Part shown: positions 9,256-19,700 of the stretch, piece by piece
Layout of the letters: each line of letters opens with the position of its first letter
Position numbering within the stretch: position 1 is the first letter of the stretch
DNA from: Blastocladiella britannica
Lineage: Eukaryota > Blastocladiomycota > Blastocladiomycetes > Blastocladiales > Blastocladiaceae
Assembly (NCBI GenBank): GCA_025349905.2
Contig: MU624829.1
Span: 1-21,520 of the forward strand
Reading direction: 5' to 3'
DNA length: 21,520 nucleotides
Program-made: the position numbers and the translations under genes
The notes under the pieces: generated by a model
The model's input: the letters and a program-made list of their open reading frames with translations, nothing else
Told to the model about the DNA's origin: nothing
Databases searched by the model: none

Positions 9256-12200
9256 ATGCAAAAGCAATGGACCTTTCGTAATATTGGAGCACGGCCCAGG
9301 GTCCCGCCAGAGGGGTTTCGCAGCGTAAAATCTCACAGCGAGTCGGCGTCGCTGCAACAAAAACCAGCCGCAGTGAGGCCCCGCTCCGGCAATCAACGAA
9401 ATCGCGATGTGGATGGACACCACTCTCCACTGCCGCCAGCAGCTATGCGCCGCGGATCAATGGCATCCATCGCGGCAGGACCATTAAATTCACCAGCAGC
9501 AGCAGTGTCAGCACCTCGGATGGACCCAGTGTATGCTGCCGCCCTCGACGGACTCGCCGATCAGTGCCTTTCGGAAGTGGTTGGGGTCATGAATGCTGAA
9601 GCCGCACATACCGCGCGCATTCAGGGGCGGCTTGGTGCTGGCCCGTTCCGGCGAATGAGCCGCATGGGAACCGCGCTCAACAACTCGAGCTCGCCTGGAT
9701 CCGCGCACGAGCGTCGGTCTAGCCGAACCGCCGCTGCTAATGCGGCCGCTACCGCTGCTGCCATGGCAGCGGCCGCAACTGGTGGTGCTGGTGGTGCTGG
9801 TGGTGCTGGTGGTGCTTTGGGTGGTGGATCCGGCACGAATCTCCTTGGTTATACGACGACCGCGTCCCCATCTGCATCTATTAACGGGCTGAATGCCAAA
9901 GTCTCGGGAGGTAATGGATCACTCCACCTCCCCCTGCCCCTTCCGGCCATTCCGTCCACGCCTGCACTGCAATGCGCGGGATCGGTTCTGTTTTCACGAC
10001 CGACTGTGATGGAAGCGGTGACTCCTATCACTGCTACGGTACCAGGGGCTGCTGGCACCACATCAGCTCCTCGAGTGCATGGCGACCAGTGGAACTCTGT
10101 GTATGTGCGATCCACCCTTGGCAAAACGAGCAACGAGCGACTGGATGCTGCCGTGTCGATCGAGTCCACAGTTGCATCTTCCGAGTGCGGGATTCCACTG
10201 AGCAAAAAGTACCGGGACATGGTTCAACCGCGCAAAGTATCGATCGAGGAAGCAGCTGCCCTCGAGTCGGCGCAGGCTGGCCAGGCATTTGTCAAGCAAG
10301 GTATTATTTTTCATCATTTTATACGCCAAAATGACTTGACTGACATTGAAAACTATGCGTTTCAAGTGGTTGAGCAGCTCGAGTCCTATATGCAGCAGAT
10401 CCCGTCCCTGGACTCGGAGGCAGAGACTCCCAATACTACATCGCAACAGATCACAGCGCCTGTGGGTTCGGCCGCGGCAGCTTCACCGACCAATCACGCA
10501 GGAGTGTCAGGTAACAGCGACGGCAACCCAATATCTGCAGCATCAACAGTCGTGTCAAGCGGCGGAAGCACTGGCACAGCAGGGGGAAATGGAATTGACA
10601 CTCCCCACTCCAAGCCAGGGTCACCGACGACAGGCACCACGTCTGGTCCACTTGGGCCCGATGCGCCCGTCCCCACTCCATCATCTCCGATGACGCCCAC
10701 CACTGCCGCTGTCGGATCGTCAAGCGGAAGCAGCGGAGACTCGGCGCTCTTGCACACGGTATTGACGCAACTGTACCCGCCGCCACCTTCCAACCACCAG
10801 TCGTCACTTGGATTACTGGTACAGCCCGAACTGAATCCGCCGCAGGAACTCATCGACTACATTGAGCGCGACCTCGGGATCCACCTCGACCTGTACTGTC
10901 CAGCGACGTGGTCGAATCTTCGCGAACTTCCTGCGCCCATGGTGGCCGCGACCGTCAATGCGGACGTTTCGAGACGCATGCTTGCAAATGGTGGTGGCGG
11001 TGGGTCGCGGCACGCAAAGGCCGCCGTGCGTGTAACACCCAGCGCCCACTATATTGGACACCCGACATCGCTCTTTCCGGCCGAAATGCAGGGTACTGTG
11101 GGAAGCGGCGGAAATCATCGACCGTCGCGGTCCAATGGAGGCGGGCAGCTTCCGGATTTGGTCCGCGCTGGGTCGGACCACACGATCCGGTCCGGTACGC
11201 CTCGGACGCGCAAGGCACAAAAGGCGCTGTTCCCGATGGCACAGATCCTCGACAATGACACAGTGAACGCGCCGTCCTCGCCGCGACCAGGCGGCGCATC
11301 TGCTGTGTCCGGCCACGCGAGCCACCGGCACTTAAGTTTCCGCGAGGCACAGCCTGATGCACACCACCACCAGCAGCAGCACTCCACGGTGCAGCTGCAC
11401 CAAGACCCTGAAGATATTATGGAGCATCCAGTCTCAGTAACGAGTACGGCCCTGTCGGTTTCGACGGCGGGACTTGCTCCGACAAGGCGCGGGTCCATGT
11501 CGGGCCGCGGCCACGTGTCGGCGCCCATCGCGCCGCATCCGAGCACGGCAACAATTGCTAGTGGCGCCCCCTTGGCCAGCACTGGGTCGCTACTGCCGGG
11601 AAACAGCAATCCTGGGCCAGCTACTCTCGGTGCTGCTACTGCTGGCCCGCCCTCCGAACCACCGTCTCCACTGCAAGCGCGGCGCGGGTCCATGACGTTT
11701 CCTCCAATATCGCTCGTCTCGGATACCAGCCGGTCCATGTCGGCCAGCATCTCCGAGTTTGCTGCTACTGCCGCATCCAATGCAGCCAGTGCCGCCGGTG
11801 GACCGAGTGGGCACGGGTCGGCGTCCTCGGTGCGGTCCCACCAAGCTCACCCCGGAACCGGATCGACGGTGCGGAAATCGGCGGCCCGGCACCGCACTGG
11901 CTCCTCCGGCTCGCACATCGGCGGGTCATCGGCGTCCCTGTCGTCCACGTCGTCCCTGTGGTCGGGATCGCGCCGGCGGGTTGCACGGCTCCGGCGTAAA
12001 CCGCCGCCCATCTATTACCCGCCCGTGCGGGTCCGGCGCACGCGCCGCGAGCCGCATCTCCGTGACGACGACCTCTGTACGCTTTTACGCTTACCCTATT
12101 TTTTTTTGTCTAGACAGCTGACCATCCTTTCATTCCCAGTCGCCCGCGAGCTGTGTATCATGATCCAGCCCGAGCAGTTCGAGTACGCGCCTCCGTCGCC

Positions 12201-13314
12201 GCGGCGACACAATTCCAGTGACGGAGAGCGAGCCCAGCGTGCAGCCGCCGCGCAGTTCCGGCCGGCATGGTACCGCCCGCCGTCCGAGTGGTTCCAGCGT
12301 CCGCCCAGTCCCGTGTCGATGGCCCGCCTGATCCACGGCGCGACTCGTCCTGCTGCATCGGCCAGCACTGGAGCGGCCGCTACCGCATCCGGCACGGCGG
12401 GTACGGCCGGAACGAATCCGGCAATTGCAGGAGCAGCAGCAGTAGGGGCAGTGAGCAACTCTGGTGGTGCTCCACCCGGTTTTCCGCTATTGGCCATGTC
12501 GGTATCGGCATCGACTCCAAATGTCGCAGGCTCGGCGGGACCGGCAGCGGCGGCAGCGGCAGGATCGCCAGCGGCAGCAGCGGTCGTAGCAGCGGCGTGC
12601 GACTTGCCAATGTACTCGGACATGTTGCTGCTGCATGCGGCCGACGACGGACTGGCCGGTGGCCACACCATCGAGCACTTGACGCGAACGGCGCCACGAC
12701 CGCCGCTGCCATCGTTAATTGCGGCCGCCGCCGCGGCTCAAGCTGCTGTTACTGCTGCCACTGCGGCGGCGGCGGCGGCAGCCGCGAAAGCCAGAGGTGG
12801 CGGTGGTGGTGGTGGTGGGTTGACTGCTGCTGCCGCCGACACCGGGATAGTGTCCATGTCCGAGTCGATGAATGGACACGGATCCATTGCCCTAGGTCAC
12901 GTCGCCTCTGGTCCCAAACGCAGCAACAACAACACCAAGCAACCGCCGCGCCGGACTGTCCCGTTATCATCGCGTCGCCCACGCACACTATCCAGTCATG
13001 CAACGTCTCTTTCGTCGTCGTCATCGTCCGCTCCGGGGGGACACGCGGGCATGTCGGTCTCACAACAACTCGCGGCGCTGACAGCGCGAAGCCGCGCCGA
13101 CTTCCAGGCGCTCGAGGCGCGGTACCGGCTTGCAGACGAGTCGGCGTCTTTGGCCACGCCTGGGTCCGCAGCCGACTCGACCGCGCCGCGAAAGAGCGTG
13201 TCTGGCGCATCGTCGTTGGGTGCAACGCTGGTGGATCGGCGGCGGAGCGCTGCGGCCAGCCTTTTGGGGACGGCGCGCGGATCGGTGGTTGTTTCGCGCG
13301 AGTCGGCCGTGTAG
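9256..13314 (+). CDS. Large unrecognised low-complexity protein with RRGSM motifs, 3 exons
   Basis: The frame is open for 1352 codons, but two AT-rich stretches (10301-10366 and 12077-12139) look like introns, leaving about 1309 residues. No family is recognised. Most of the chain is Ala/Ser/Gly/Thr/Pro-rich. RRGSM occurs three times (about residues 65, 722 and 787), a basophilic phosphorylation consensus (RRxS) of the cAMP-dependent kinase type; related RRMS and RRRS sites also occur. Three less repetitive islands may be folded or binding segments: the one around SKKYRDMVQPRKVSIEEAAA continuing over intron 1 into VVEQLESYMQQIPSL; the one holding ELIDYIERDLGIHLDLYCP; and the arginine-rich YYPPVRVRRTRREPHLRDDD continuing over intron 2 into FARELCIMIQPEQFEYAP. 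The ATG at 9256 follows the upstream gene's stop by 80 bp. It converges with the next gene, with 36 bp between stops. A regulatory or scaffold role is speculation. Confidence 0.75.
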   Translation: MQKQWTFRNIGARPRVPPEGFRSVKSHSESASLQQKPAAVRPRSGNQRNRDVDGHHSPLPPAAMRRGSMASIAAGPLNSPAAAVSAPRMDPVYAAALDGLADQCLSEVVGVMNAEAAHTARIQGRLGAGPFRRMSRMGTALNNSSSPGSAHERRSSRTAAANAAATAAAMAAAATGGAGGAGGAGGALGGGSGTNLLGYTTTASPSASINGLNAKVSGGNGSLHLPLPLPAIPSTPALQCAGSVLFSRPTVMEAVTPITATVPGAAGTTSAPRVHGDQWNSVYVRSTLGKTSNERLDAAVSIESTVASSECGIPLSKKYRDMVQPRKVSIEEAAALESAQAGQAFVKQGIIFHHFIRQNDLTDIENYAFQVVEQLESYMQQIPSLDSEAETPNTTSQQITAPVGSAAAASPTNHAGVSGNSDGNPISAASTVVSSGGSTGTAGGNGIDTPHSKPGSPTTGTTSGPLGPDAPVPTPSSPMTPTTAAVGSSSGSSGDSALLHTVLTQLYPPPPSNHQSSLGLLVQPELNPPQELIDYIERDLGIHLDLYCPATWSNLRELPAPMVAATVNADVSRRMLANGGGGGSRHAKAAVRVTPSAHYIGHPTSLFPAEMQGTVGSGGNHRPSRSNGGGQLPDLVRAGSDHTIRSGTPRTRKAQKALFPMAQILDNDTVNAPSSPRPGGASAVSGHASHRHLSFREAQPDAHHHQQQHSTVQLHQDPEDIMEHPVSVTSTALSVSTAGLAPTRRGSMSGRGHVSAPIAPHPSTATIASGAPLASTGSLLPGNSNPGPATLGAATAGPPSEPPSPLQARRGSMTFPPISLVSDTSRSMSASISEFAATAASNAASAAGGPSGHGSASSVRSHQAHPGTGSTVRKSAARHRTGSSGSHIGGSSASLSSTSSLWSGSRRRVARLRRKPPPIYYPPVRVRRTRREPHLRDDDLCTLLRLPYFFLSRQLTILSFPVARELCIMIQPEQFEYAPPSPRRHNSSDGERAQRAAAAQFRPAWYRPPSEWFQRPPSPVSMARLIHGATRPAASASTGAAATASGTAGTAGTNPAIAGAAAVGAVSNSGGAPPGFPLLAMSVSASTPNVAGSAGPAAAAAAGSPAAAAVVAAACDLPMYSDMLLLHAADDGLAGGHTIEHLTRTAPRPPLPSLIAAAAAAQAAVTAATAAAAAAAAKARGGGGGGGGLTAAAADTGIVSMSESMNGHGSIALGHVASGPKRSNNNTKQPPRRTVPLSSRRPRTLSSHATSLSSSSSSAPGGHAGMSVSQQLAALTARSRADFQALEARYRLADESASLATPGSAADSTAPRKSVSGASSLGATLVDRRRSAAASLLGTARGSVVVSRESAV
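9781..9816 (+). repeat. Four perfect 9-bp GGTGGTGCT units
   Basis: Four identical tandem units encode (Gly-Gly-Ala) x4 at about residues 176-187 of the large low-complexity protein. The identity at nucleotide level suggests recent slippage expansion. Confidence 0.9.
10301..10366 (+). other. Stop-free 66-nt intron in the large low-complexity gene
   Basis: It starts GTATTA after CAAG, contains adjacent TTGAC and CTGAC, and ends TTTCAAG. It is AT-rich in a GC-rich gene, and its translation is rich in Ile, Phe, Asn and His, unlike the flanks. Length is a multiple of three with no stop, so ORF reading alone cannot reveal it. Removal joins AFVKQ to VVEQLES in a helix-like segment. Confidence 0.7.
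12077..12139 (+). other. Stop-free 63-nt intron in the large low-complexity gene
   Basis: It starts GTACGC and holds a T run. CTGAC lies about 20 bases before the acceptor, followed by a pyrimidine tract and CCCAG. Length is a multiple of three with no in-frame stop. Removal joins RDDDL to FARELCIMI. Confidence 0.75.
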
Positions 13315-13334
13315 CAGGTCAACCAATACAAATG

Positions 13335-13344
13335 TTTATTTATT
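13335..13344 (-). terminator. Overlapping AATAAA polyadenylation signals for the HECT_2 gene
   Basis: On the minus strand this reads AATAAATAAA, two overlapping canonical signals starting 7 bases after the stop codon of the gene at 13351-14673. Cleavage 10-30 bases further on would fall inside the 36-bp gap or the last codons of the convergent gene. Confidence 0.55.
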
Positions 13345-13350
13345 TTGTTG

Positions 13351-14673
13351 TCAAGGATACAGGTACGCGACCTGCCAGTCAAGGCCCTGGAACGAAGCCA
13401 ATCGGCACGAGGGAGGCAGATCTGATCCGAGCGCGCTCAGAAGCCCCACCACCCATTCGGCGCTCGGTACCACCACAAGCCCCTCGCTGCCGATTCCATA
13501 TTTGTCATCACTGTTGTCGCTGACTGAATCGGTTGGGACTCGAAAGAGCACCTTGACCGCGCGCTCGGCGACGGTGGCGCGCGTGCGCACCATGCAAGTC
13601 CAGTTGACGGTCCACAGCTCGGCCGCACATCGGTGCGTCATCATGTCAACGATGCGTACCCGGTGCGCAGCATGGGTGGCGGCGCGGTCCACTAGTTCCG
13701 CCAGCAGCGCCACGCGGGCCACGCGTTCTGGTCGCCACGCCGGTACCAGTCGTGCCGTGGCGTTACCATCGACCGGGGTTCTTCTCCGCGCACTGGACGA
13801 AGGCGCGGCCACCATGGCCACCAGTCGCGTCTTGAGCAAGTGCACAGCCGACGAGTCCGCGGGCGCCAGTTTCGCTGCCACCAGTGTTCCGCATTTCGCG
13901 CACTCGGCCGCCGGCACCGTTGGATCAACACCAGCCGATCCAACTGCAAGGCCGTGCGGAATCGAGTCCGGGTGCGGAGCAGCGATCGCCCGCCACCGGA
14001 CCGCGTCCGAGTCCAGCCGCGACACGTGCACGACCAGCACCGCGGGCCCAACCCACGCGTCGTCCGGGCTGGCGACCGCCAAGTGCGCCGACGTGGGCAT
14101 TTCGATCTTTTGCTCGTGGCACGCCCATGACTCGACCAGGTCGTGCCATGCCGACGATGGTAAGGCGCGGACATGCGTAAACAGCGTTGGCGTCGTCGTC
14201 GCACTGGACACGATGGCGGATCCACAGGTCGCGCACTGGAGCTGGGCGGCGGCCGAGACCGCGTCCAGGTGCAGCAAGTCGTTGGCAGACCATCCGTGTG
14301 CGGCGGCACGCGTTCGAGCCAGCGTGGACGGCCGCGCGGAGCCGTCTGGGTGCGCGAGTAGAAGGCGCAGAGATAGGTCGGAAAATGGTCGGGAAGCAGC
14401 GCGTACTGAGAGCGAGCGCGGGTCCACTGGCAGCGCAAACGGGTAGGAAATGTTGGCCAGTACCGCCTCTGTCGGGGTCACGACTAGGCCGGCGACGATG
14501 GTTGCAGCAGCTACTGCTGAATCAGCATTTTCGTTGCTGTCGTTATTCTCAGTGACCACCAGGGGCGGCAGGGCAAGGGTCAAGGATGCGGTGCGCGTGT
14601 TGGGGCATGTCTCGAGCAGGAACGGTAGTGGACCGGCGGTCAAGGTTATTGGCGGAGGGACCATGGCGACCAT
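13351..14673 (-). CDS. HECT_2 domain protein, UBE3D/Ipa1 family
   Basis: This is a single-exon gene of 440 residues. The start at 14673 (MVAMVPP) was preferred; an open frame continues to 14802 but runs into the start of the divergent gene. The protein shows the pattern of the HECT-like E3 family that includes vertebrate UBE3D and yeast Ipa1 (YJR141W). C147 and C150 form a CxxC pair. LPSSAW follows at 171-176, then WACH at 183-186 (C185, H186). A second CxxC pair lies at C258/C261, followed by LLKTRL. The C-terminus ends with GLDWQVAYL, like the family's closing G.W.V.YL motif. The cysteines and histidine may bind metal. Known roles: UBE3D was described as binding E2-ubiquitin conjugates, and Ipa1 is needed for pre-mRNA cleavage and polyadenylation. 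Function here is by family only. The Ala/Ser-rich insert around residues 40-70 is lineage-specific in appearance. Confidence 0.82.
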   Translation of the reverse strand: MVAMVPPPITLTAGPLPFLLETCPNTRTASLTLALPPLVVTENNDSNENADSAVAAATIVAGLVVTPTEAVLANISYPFALPVDPRSLSVRAASRPFSDLSLRLLLAHPDGSARPSTLARTRAAAHGWSANDLLHLDAVSAAAQLQCATCGSAIVSSATTTPTLFTHVRALPSSAWHDLVESWACHEQKIEMPTSAHLAVASPDDAWVGPAVLVVHVSRLDSDAVRWRAIAAPHPDSIPHGLAVGSAGVDPTVPAAECAKCGTLVAAKLAPADSSAVHLLKTRLVAMVAAPSSSARRRTPVDGNATARLVPAWRPERVARVALLAELVDRAATHAAHRVRIVDMMTHRCAAELWTVNWTCMVRTRATVAERAVKVLFRVPTDSVSDNSDDKYGIGSEGLVVVPSAEWVVGLLSALGSDLPPSCRLASFQGLDWQVAYLYP

Positions 14674-14715
14674 TTCTTTTCTCTTACAATTTCTAGACAA
14701 AAAAGAACGGAACCA
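14674..14715. promoter_or_regulatory. 42-bp divergent intergenic gap
   Basis: This gap separates the proposed start codons of the HECT_2 gene (- strand) and the membrane-protein gene (+ strand). The left half is pyrimidine-rich and the right half A-rich on the + strand, with no recognisable TATA or CCAAT box. Promoter function is inferred from position. Confidence 0.3.
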
Positions 14716-16574
14716 ATGGAAATGCAAAGGCAAAGGCTTCGGCAAAGAGACATTACGGACTGGAATTGGAGCAGTACCAGCGCCCTGGCGGCCCTCTCGC
14801 ACCCGGCAATGGCCCTGACTGTGTCGGTGGTGCTCCCACTCCTCGCGGCAACCGTTGCAACATCTTCCCCGGCAACCACAAAAACAACGGCAAACGCAAC
14901 AACTGGCTGGGCATCGACGTGGGCATGGGCAGTGGGTGCCGGGTCGATCTACGTCTCGGACACCGTGCTATCGCTTCTCTCGGCCGTGTACCTGTACTTA
15001 TTGGTTCAGGGTATGCATATTCCTATTTACTTTTCTGCTTTGACTTTTTCTGTTCGCACATCGTGGCGGCGCCCCCCACTTCCGCTTCCACGCACCTTGA
15101 TCACTCACATATCACTCACATCTATGTATAACCAGTGCCATGGGAGCTACACCTGTACTACGCCCGCCGTCGGTCTGCGCCAGCAACAACACCCTCCTCG
15201 CACCACCAACATCATCAACACCAACAACAACACCCGCAACAACAACACCCAAATGCTCTGTGTACCATACACGCAACCCTCACATTACACCCTCCAACTG
15301 CACCCTCCCCATTCCTCGCCCGCCTCTTTCTCGGATGCGCTCTCGCCGCCCCTCCTGTGGGTGCGCTTGCGCTGGCCGTGGCCAAGGCCCATGCGGTGGA
15401 CCCAAGCACCCATCCGATCGCATGTCTGACCCTCGCCCACATCAATCCGTGGCACTTTTTGCTGCTTACGTGGGCAAGGCCCATTCTCCGCCTCGCTGGT
15501 AAACTGGGCGATCTGAATGCTGCTGCTCTGCACGACGTTAAGGCCAACACCACGCCATCAACCATGCCCTCCCCACTGGCTTCGCTGGACTTTGCCAACG
15601 CAGTCCTGTCTCCGTTATTCTCGTTTCCCTCAAACAATGACAATGACAGTAATCCGACGGCGCAAAGATCCCACTTGCTGGCTCTCCAGGCGTATTTTGA
15701 TGCCCAACAGCGCCAGATCGCCGCCCGGCTTGCTTCAATCCATGAAGAGTCACCCAATGTCTCATTTGCACCACCACCAAGGCCCCCACCATCTCACTCC
15801 ACTGCTGCCGGTTCACCGTCACAAACGACCATCCCGGCCTCGGCTCTCGGTGCACGCCACGGATTTCATCTGGCGGCGCTGATATCGTGGCTGTGGTGGT
15901 CCCCGCTCTACCTGTCCGAGTCCCTTTCGGCGCATCTGCCTGACGTAGTGATGGGCTCCCCGCGTCGGCTGACGCTGGTGCCGTCGCTGCCGGCCCGGTG
16001 GCTTTCCCCACGACGACCCTTGGGCGCCATGTCCACCGGCATCTATGTGCTCACTTCTACCTGTCTTCGCTGGATGGCACTGACGCCACTGCTTCCGATC
16101 ATTGTCACCGTGGCGGTGCTGCAGACGGTCTGGTCGGCGTTCTGGTTTGGGTTTACCGTCCCCTCACGGTTGTTACGCGCGCTCGCCGCGGCTACCGACC
16201 CTCAGCGACAGCTGCTTGCGCCTGGCGCATCCAAGATTGGCTCTCTCGCGAGTGGAGGATCGAGGCGGAGGCGCGGCAGCGTGCACGACACACCACCACC
16301 ACCACCCGTCTTTGCGACGGAACTCGAGGCCACGCCCGAACCATCTGAACCCGAGGCGGCAGCTCCCGACCGGTTATGGCTCGTTGTCGATGGACTTTTC
16401 GGCGCCTTGCGGTGGATCGTTGGGCCTTCAACATCTCCTGCCTTGCCCGGGCGACCGCGAAGTGGGTCAAAACATTTGAGACGTCATCGCACGCGCAGCA
16501 GCGAGCATGTCGCTACCACTACCGCTGCTACTACTGGCGCTGCTGCTGCTGATGTCGACCCGGGCAGCTCTTGA
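14716..16574 (+). CDS. Unrecognised multi-pass membrane protein, 2 exons
   Basis: Exons are 14716-15010 and 15136-16574, encoding 577 residues. The intron (15011-15135, 125 nt) starts GTATGC and ends ACCAG; phase 1 joining gives LYLLVQ-VPWELHLYY. Hydrophobic stretches lie near 31-49 (signal peptide or first helix), 79-98, 157-181, 203-220, 341-359 and 400-443 (long enough for two passes). Between them lie a His/Gln tract (about 121-137) and a hydrophilic segment with NNDNDSN. The C-terminal 130 residues are Ser/Pro/Thr/Ala-rich with basic RRRRGS and RRHRTRSS, a possible basophilic kinase target. I do not recognise a transporter or enzyme signature. It is divergent from the HECT_2 gene and convergent with the ankyrin gene, with 208 bp between stops and no visible gene there. 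Confidence 0.7.
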
Positions 16575-16782
16575 TTTTTTTTCCTTTCTCTTTATTGTTC
16601 TTTCTTGATCTTTCATCGTCATGCTGCGACATGCGCGTGCGTAGTCTCCTTGTCCACATTCCACATTCACTTGTAGTTCCCTTTCAGTTGTGTCTTGCGT
16701 TTTCTTCCCAGCGACACCCAGCTTTTATGTCTCTTCATTCTTTTGTCAATTGAGAGATAAAAAAACAATTGATTTCTATTCA

Positions 16783-19700
16783 TCATTCACTCTTGCTTGT
16801 TGGCGTCGTCTCGGATTCATCCGAGCCAGAGGCAGAATCGTCTGAGTCCGAATCGTCCGAATCGTCCGAATCGTCCGAATCGTCCGAATCGTCCGAATCG
16901 TCCGAATCCTCGTCAGAATCGTCGGAATCAATCGCCTTCAGCTCGCCCCGATCATACTGCTCCAGGAGCGCCAGCACGTCTCCGGCCGCATGTTCGCGCG
17001 ACCACCCCTCGGTGCGTCCTTTTGTCAGCCACCACCGCACCATCTCGACATTTCCAGCCCGAATAGCGCCATTTAGTGCGTCCGGAGAGAAGGTTTCGCC
17101 AAACAAACTTATCCACTCGAGCGAGGCGACTTGGGAGTGCTCAGTGGCAGCAACCGCGCACCGGTTAGAGTTCAAGTCGAACTCGAGCTTGCCAAAGTAC
17201 CACCAGTCGAGTACGTTTTGGTGACCGCCCGCGCAAGCAAGCACCATTGCTTCGTCAGAGCACCGGAACGGCAGGCCCGAGTTCACCCACCACTAGGATC
17301 GAAATAAACCCTCCTCCTGAGCTGAGGTCCACAGATGCTTTCGTATACCGCATCTCGAGCCCGCTGAGCATCCACCATTGTAATATGTCGGTATGTCCAG
17401 CTGCTGAGGCCGCATCGAGCGCCTTGGTCGTATACACCATACCCTGGCCCGACGCCTTCCATGCCCGTAATACGGCAACGTGACCATTGGCAGAGGCCCA
17501 GTCGATCGCATGGGAGGTGTACCGTAGTGGCAGGCCCGACTTGAACCACATCAAGACGATTTCGGTGTGTCCGTTCGCAGAGGCAAGGTCCAGCGCCGCT
17601 TCCGAGTAGTTGTTGTCGCCGCCCGACTTGATCCACGCTGCGAGGGCCACCACGTTTCCGCTGCTACACTGGGCATCGATGCGGTACTTGAGCGCCGCCG
17701 CTTGATCCTCCTCCGCCTTCAACGCGATGGGCGCGGAATCGGTCATGTCTTGGCTGATGCGGCCGTCGGTATGGGTAGCAGCGACCGCGGCGGGGATATC
17801 AATCCCATGTCCAGCAAACCAGTCGCGGACACTGGCGTCGCCCATGCACCGCTTGGCCTTTTCACGAAACTCGGACTCGTGGAGGTGCGTGCGGAAGAAC
17901 TCAAGCACTGAAAGGTGCCCAGCGCGTGCTGCTTGCTCTATTGCAGCGGGGGTGAAGCGTAACGGCGCGCCGAGATCCTTCCAAAATTGAAGCACGCCGA
18001 CTAGTCCAGCCGCAGACGCTTTGTCAACAGAATCGGTTGTGTACTCGAGGGGGAGGTCAGCGTCCTTCCACCACTGGAGCAAGCCTAAATTTCCTTCAGC
18101 AGAAGCGTCATCCAGCACCAGGCTCGCTTGGGCCTGCGCCGATGCATCGCGTTCGGGGCGGTGTGCGAGCAAGTACGCGGTCGAAGTCGCGGAAGGTGGC
18201 AACAGGTCAAGACCGACTTTATCTAAATATATTTTCGTCAGTCTTGATCGCGTAAAAAAAAAAACTGAAAAAAAACATACTCTTGGACTTGGATCGAGCA
18301 ACCGTCACCATACCTACCGACGTGGCAAACTGCACCGTCATGCTGCTGCCCGTGTTGGCTCGGCTGGCCTGCCGCCACTCGAGTTGCGGGTGCGGGACGC
18401 TCCAGTTGCCGACAAACCACTCTCGCCATTGGCCTGTAAACACAAAGAACGCGCTCGTCTTGGCGGGTATCGGCTTGCCCTCGGCCAGTCCCGGCTCAAG
18501 GTAGTTGGCCACTTCAGACCCCTCGGCACGCGTGCCAAGATAAACCCCTGATTTGCCAAGGCACCACGCAAGGTAGATCGGGGTGGTGGACGCGGTCTCG
18601 CGAATGACGACTGGGGTACGACCAATCAGCTCGCCATCTTCAAGGGCCGCGAACAGGATGGACTTGTAGAACGGGAACTGCGTCGGGTACGATGTCAGAA
18701 TCTCGATTCCGTCTTGGTCCCGGTCCAGGAGCTCGAATGTCACGTCCTTGGTGTTGTCGGGGAACCAAAGGCCCTTGGCGTTCTGAGTGCTCATGATCAG
18801 TCGCTTGTCGTTGTCGGTCACGATCGCGCACACGAAATGGAGCACGCCGTCCTCAATGTACAGGTACCCGGGCAGGATGGTGTCCTCGTCGCGCTTGTAC
18901 CGGCCAATAAACACGGGGGACGCGCTCCACTCTACATTGACGACGCCTGCAAGTGGGTGCGGCGCGTGCACCATACGCTGTTTTTCCCAGCTGAGAATGT
19001 AGGCAGCTGGGTAGTCAATCGTCGAGCGGTACTTGTGGGTCGCGGGCTGTTATTGACATGATCAGTTTTGTTGTCGGTTTCCGCAGTGGATATTAGAGTG
19101 AGATACATACCTTGACGAGCCAGCTGAATTCAGTGGCGTCGCCCGGTGCGCACGAGACGCAGCTGATCTCGCCATCAATGTCACTGGTATATGACGCGTA
19201 TCCGTACGACTCGTTGCGCTTGTCGTGGAACATGGTGCTGGTGAGGTACAGCGTCTGGTCACCGATCTTGCCGCCGACAATCGCGTTGTTCGGGCGATTG
19301 GACGTGTGCTTCATGACCGCCACGCGCGGGAAGGGTCGGTTGGCCGTGAACTCGAAATGCTTTGCGCGGGCGACATCGCCCAGCAACGAGCCGTCGCCGT
19401 GCCACACCAGTGCCGCGTCAAGCGCCGATATCAGCGGCTCCGCCAGCTCGGGCGTCCACTCGCTCACATGTTTCTCGAACCCGCGAACCGCGGCCTCGAA
19501 CTTGGCCCACTTGAACTCGTTAATTCCGCCCTCGAGCGCGGCTGCGAGCTCAATTGTCTGCGCAAACATCGCGTGCATGTTGGCAAAGGACGCGGGCGCG
19601 TACTTGGCCATGCGGTTCCAGTCCCACTTGCCCAGCCGCTTGTACATGGCGCTGCGCTCGTACAGTGCGGGCGTTTGGTCGAGCCACTCCGGGAGTGCGC

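Noticed and set aside
12267..13523. 418-codon plus-strand ORF in another frame of the large gene
   Set aside because: Very rich in Arg, Cys, Gly and Trp as expected from out-of-frame reading, and it crosses into the convergent gene.
13130..14446. 438-codon plus-strand ORF
   Set aside because: Antisense to the HECT_2 gene, whose CxxC, LPSS and WxCH motifs are clearly the real coding frame.
16847..16909. CRISPR-like or mobile repeat
   Set aside because: The units are 9 bp with no spacers and encode an in-frame Asp/Ser tail; this is a coding minisatellite.
18219..18301. Separate start of an ankyrin gene (reading from 18301) and separate end of the upstream ORF (18219)
   Set aside because: Both readings run through poly-Phe from the T/A tract. 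A GTATGT/TTTAG intron with CTGAC removes it and joins the frames in phase.
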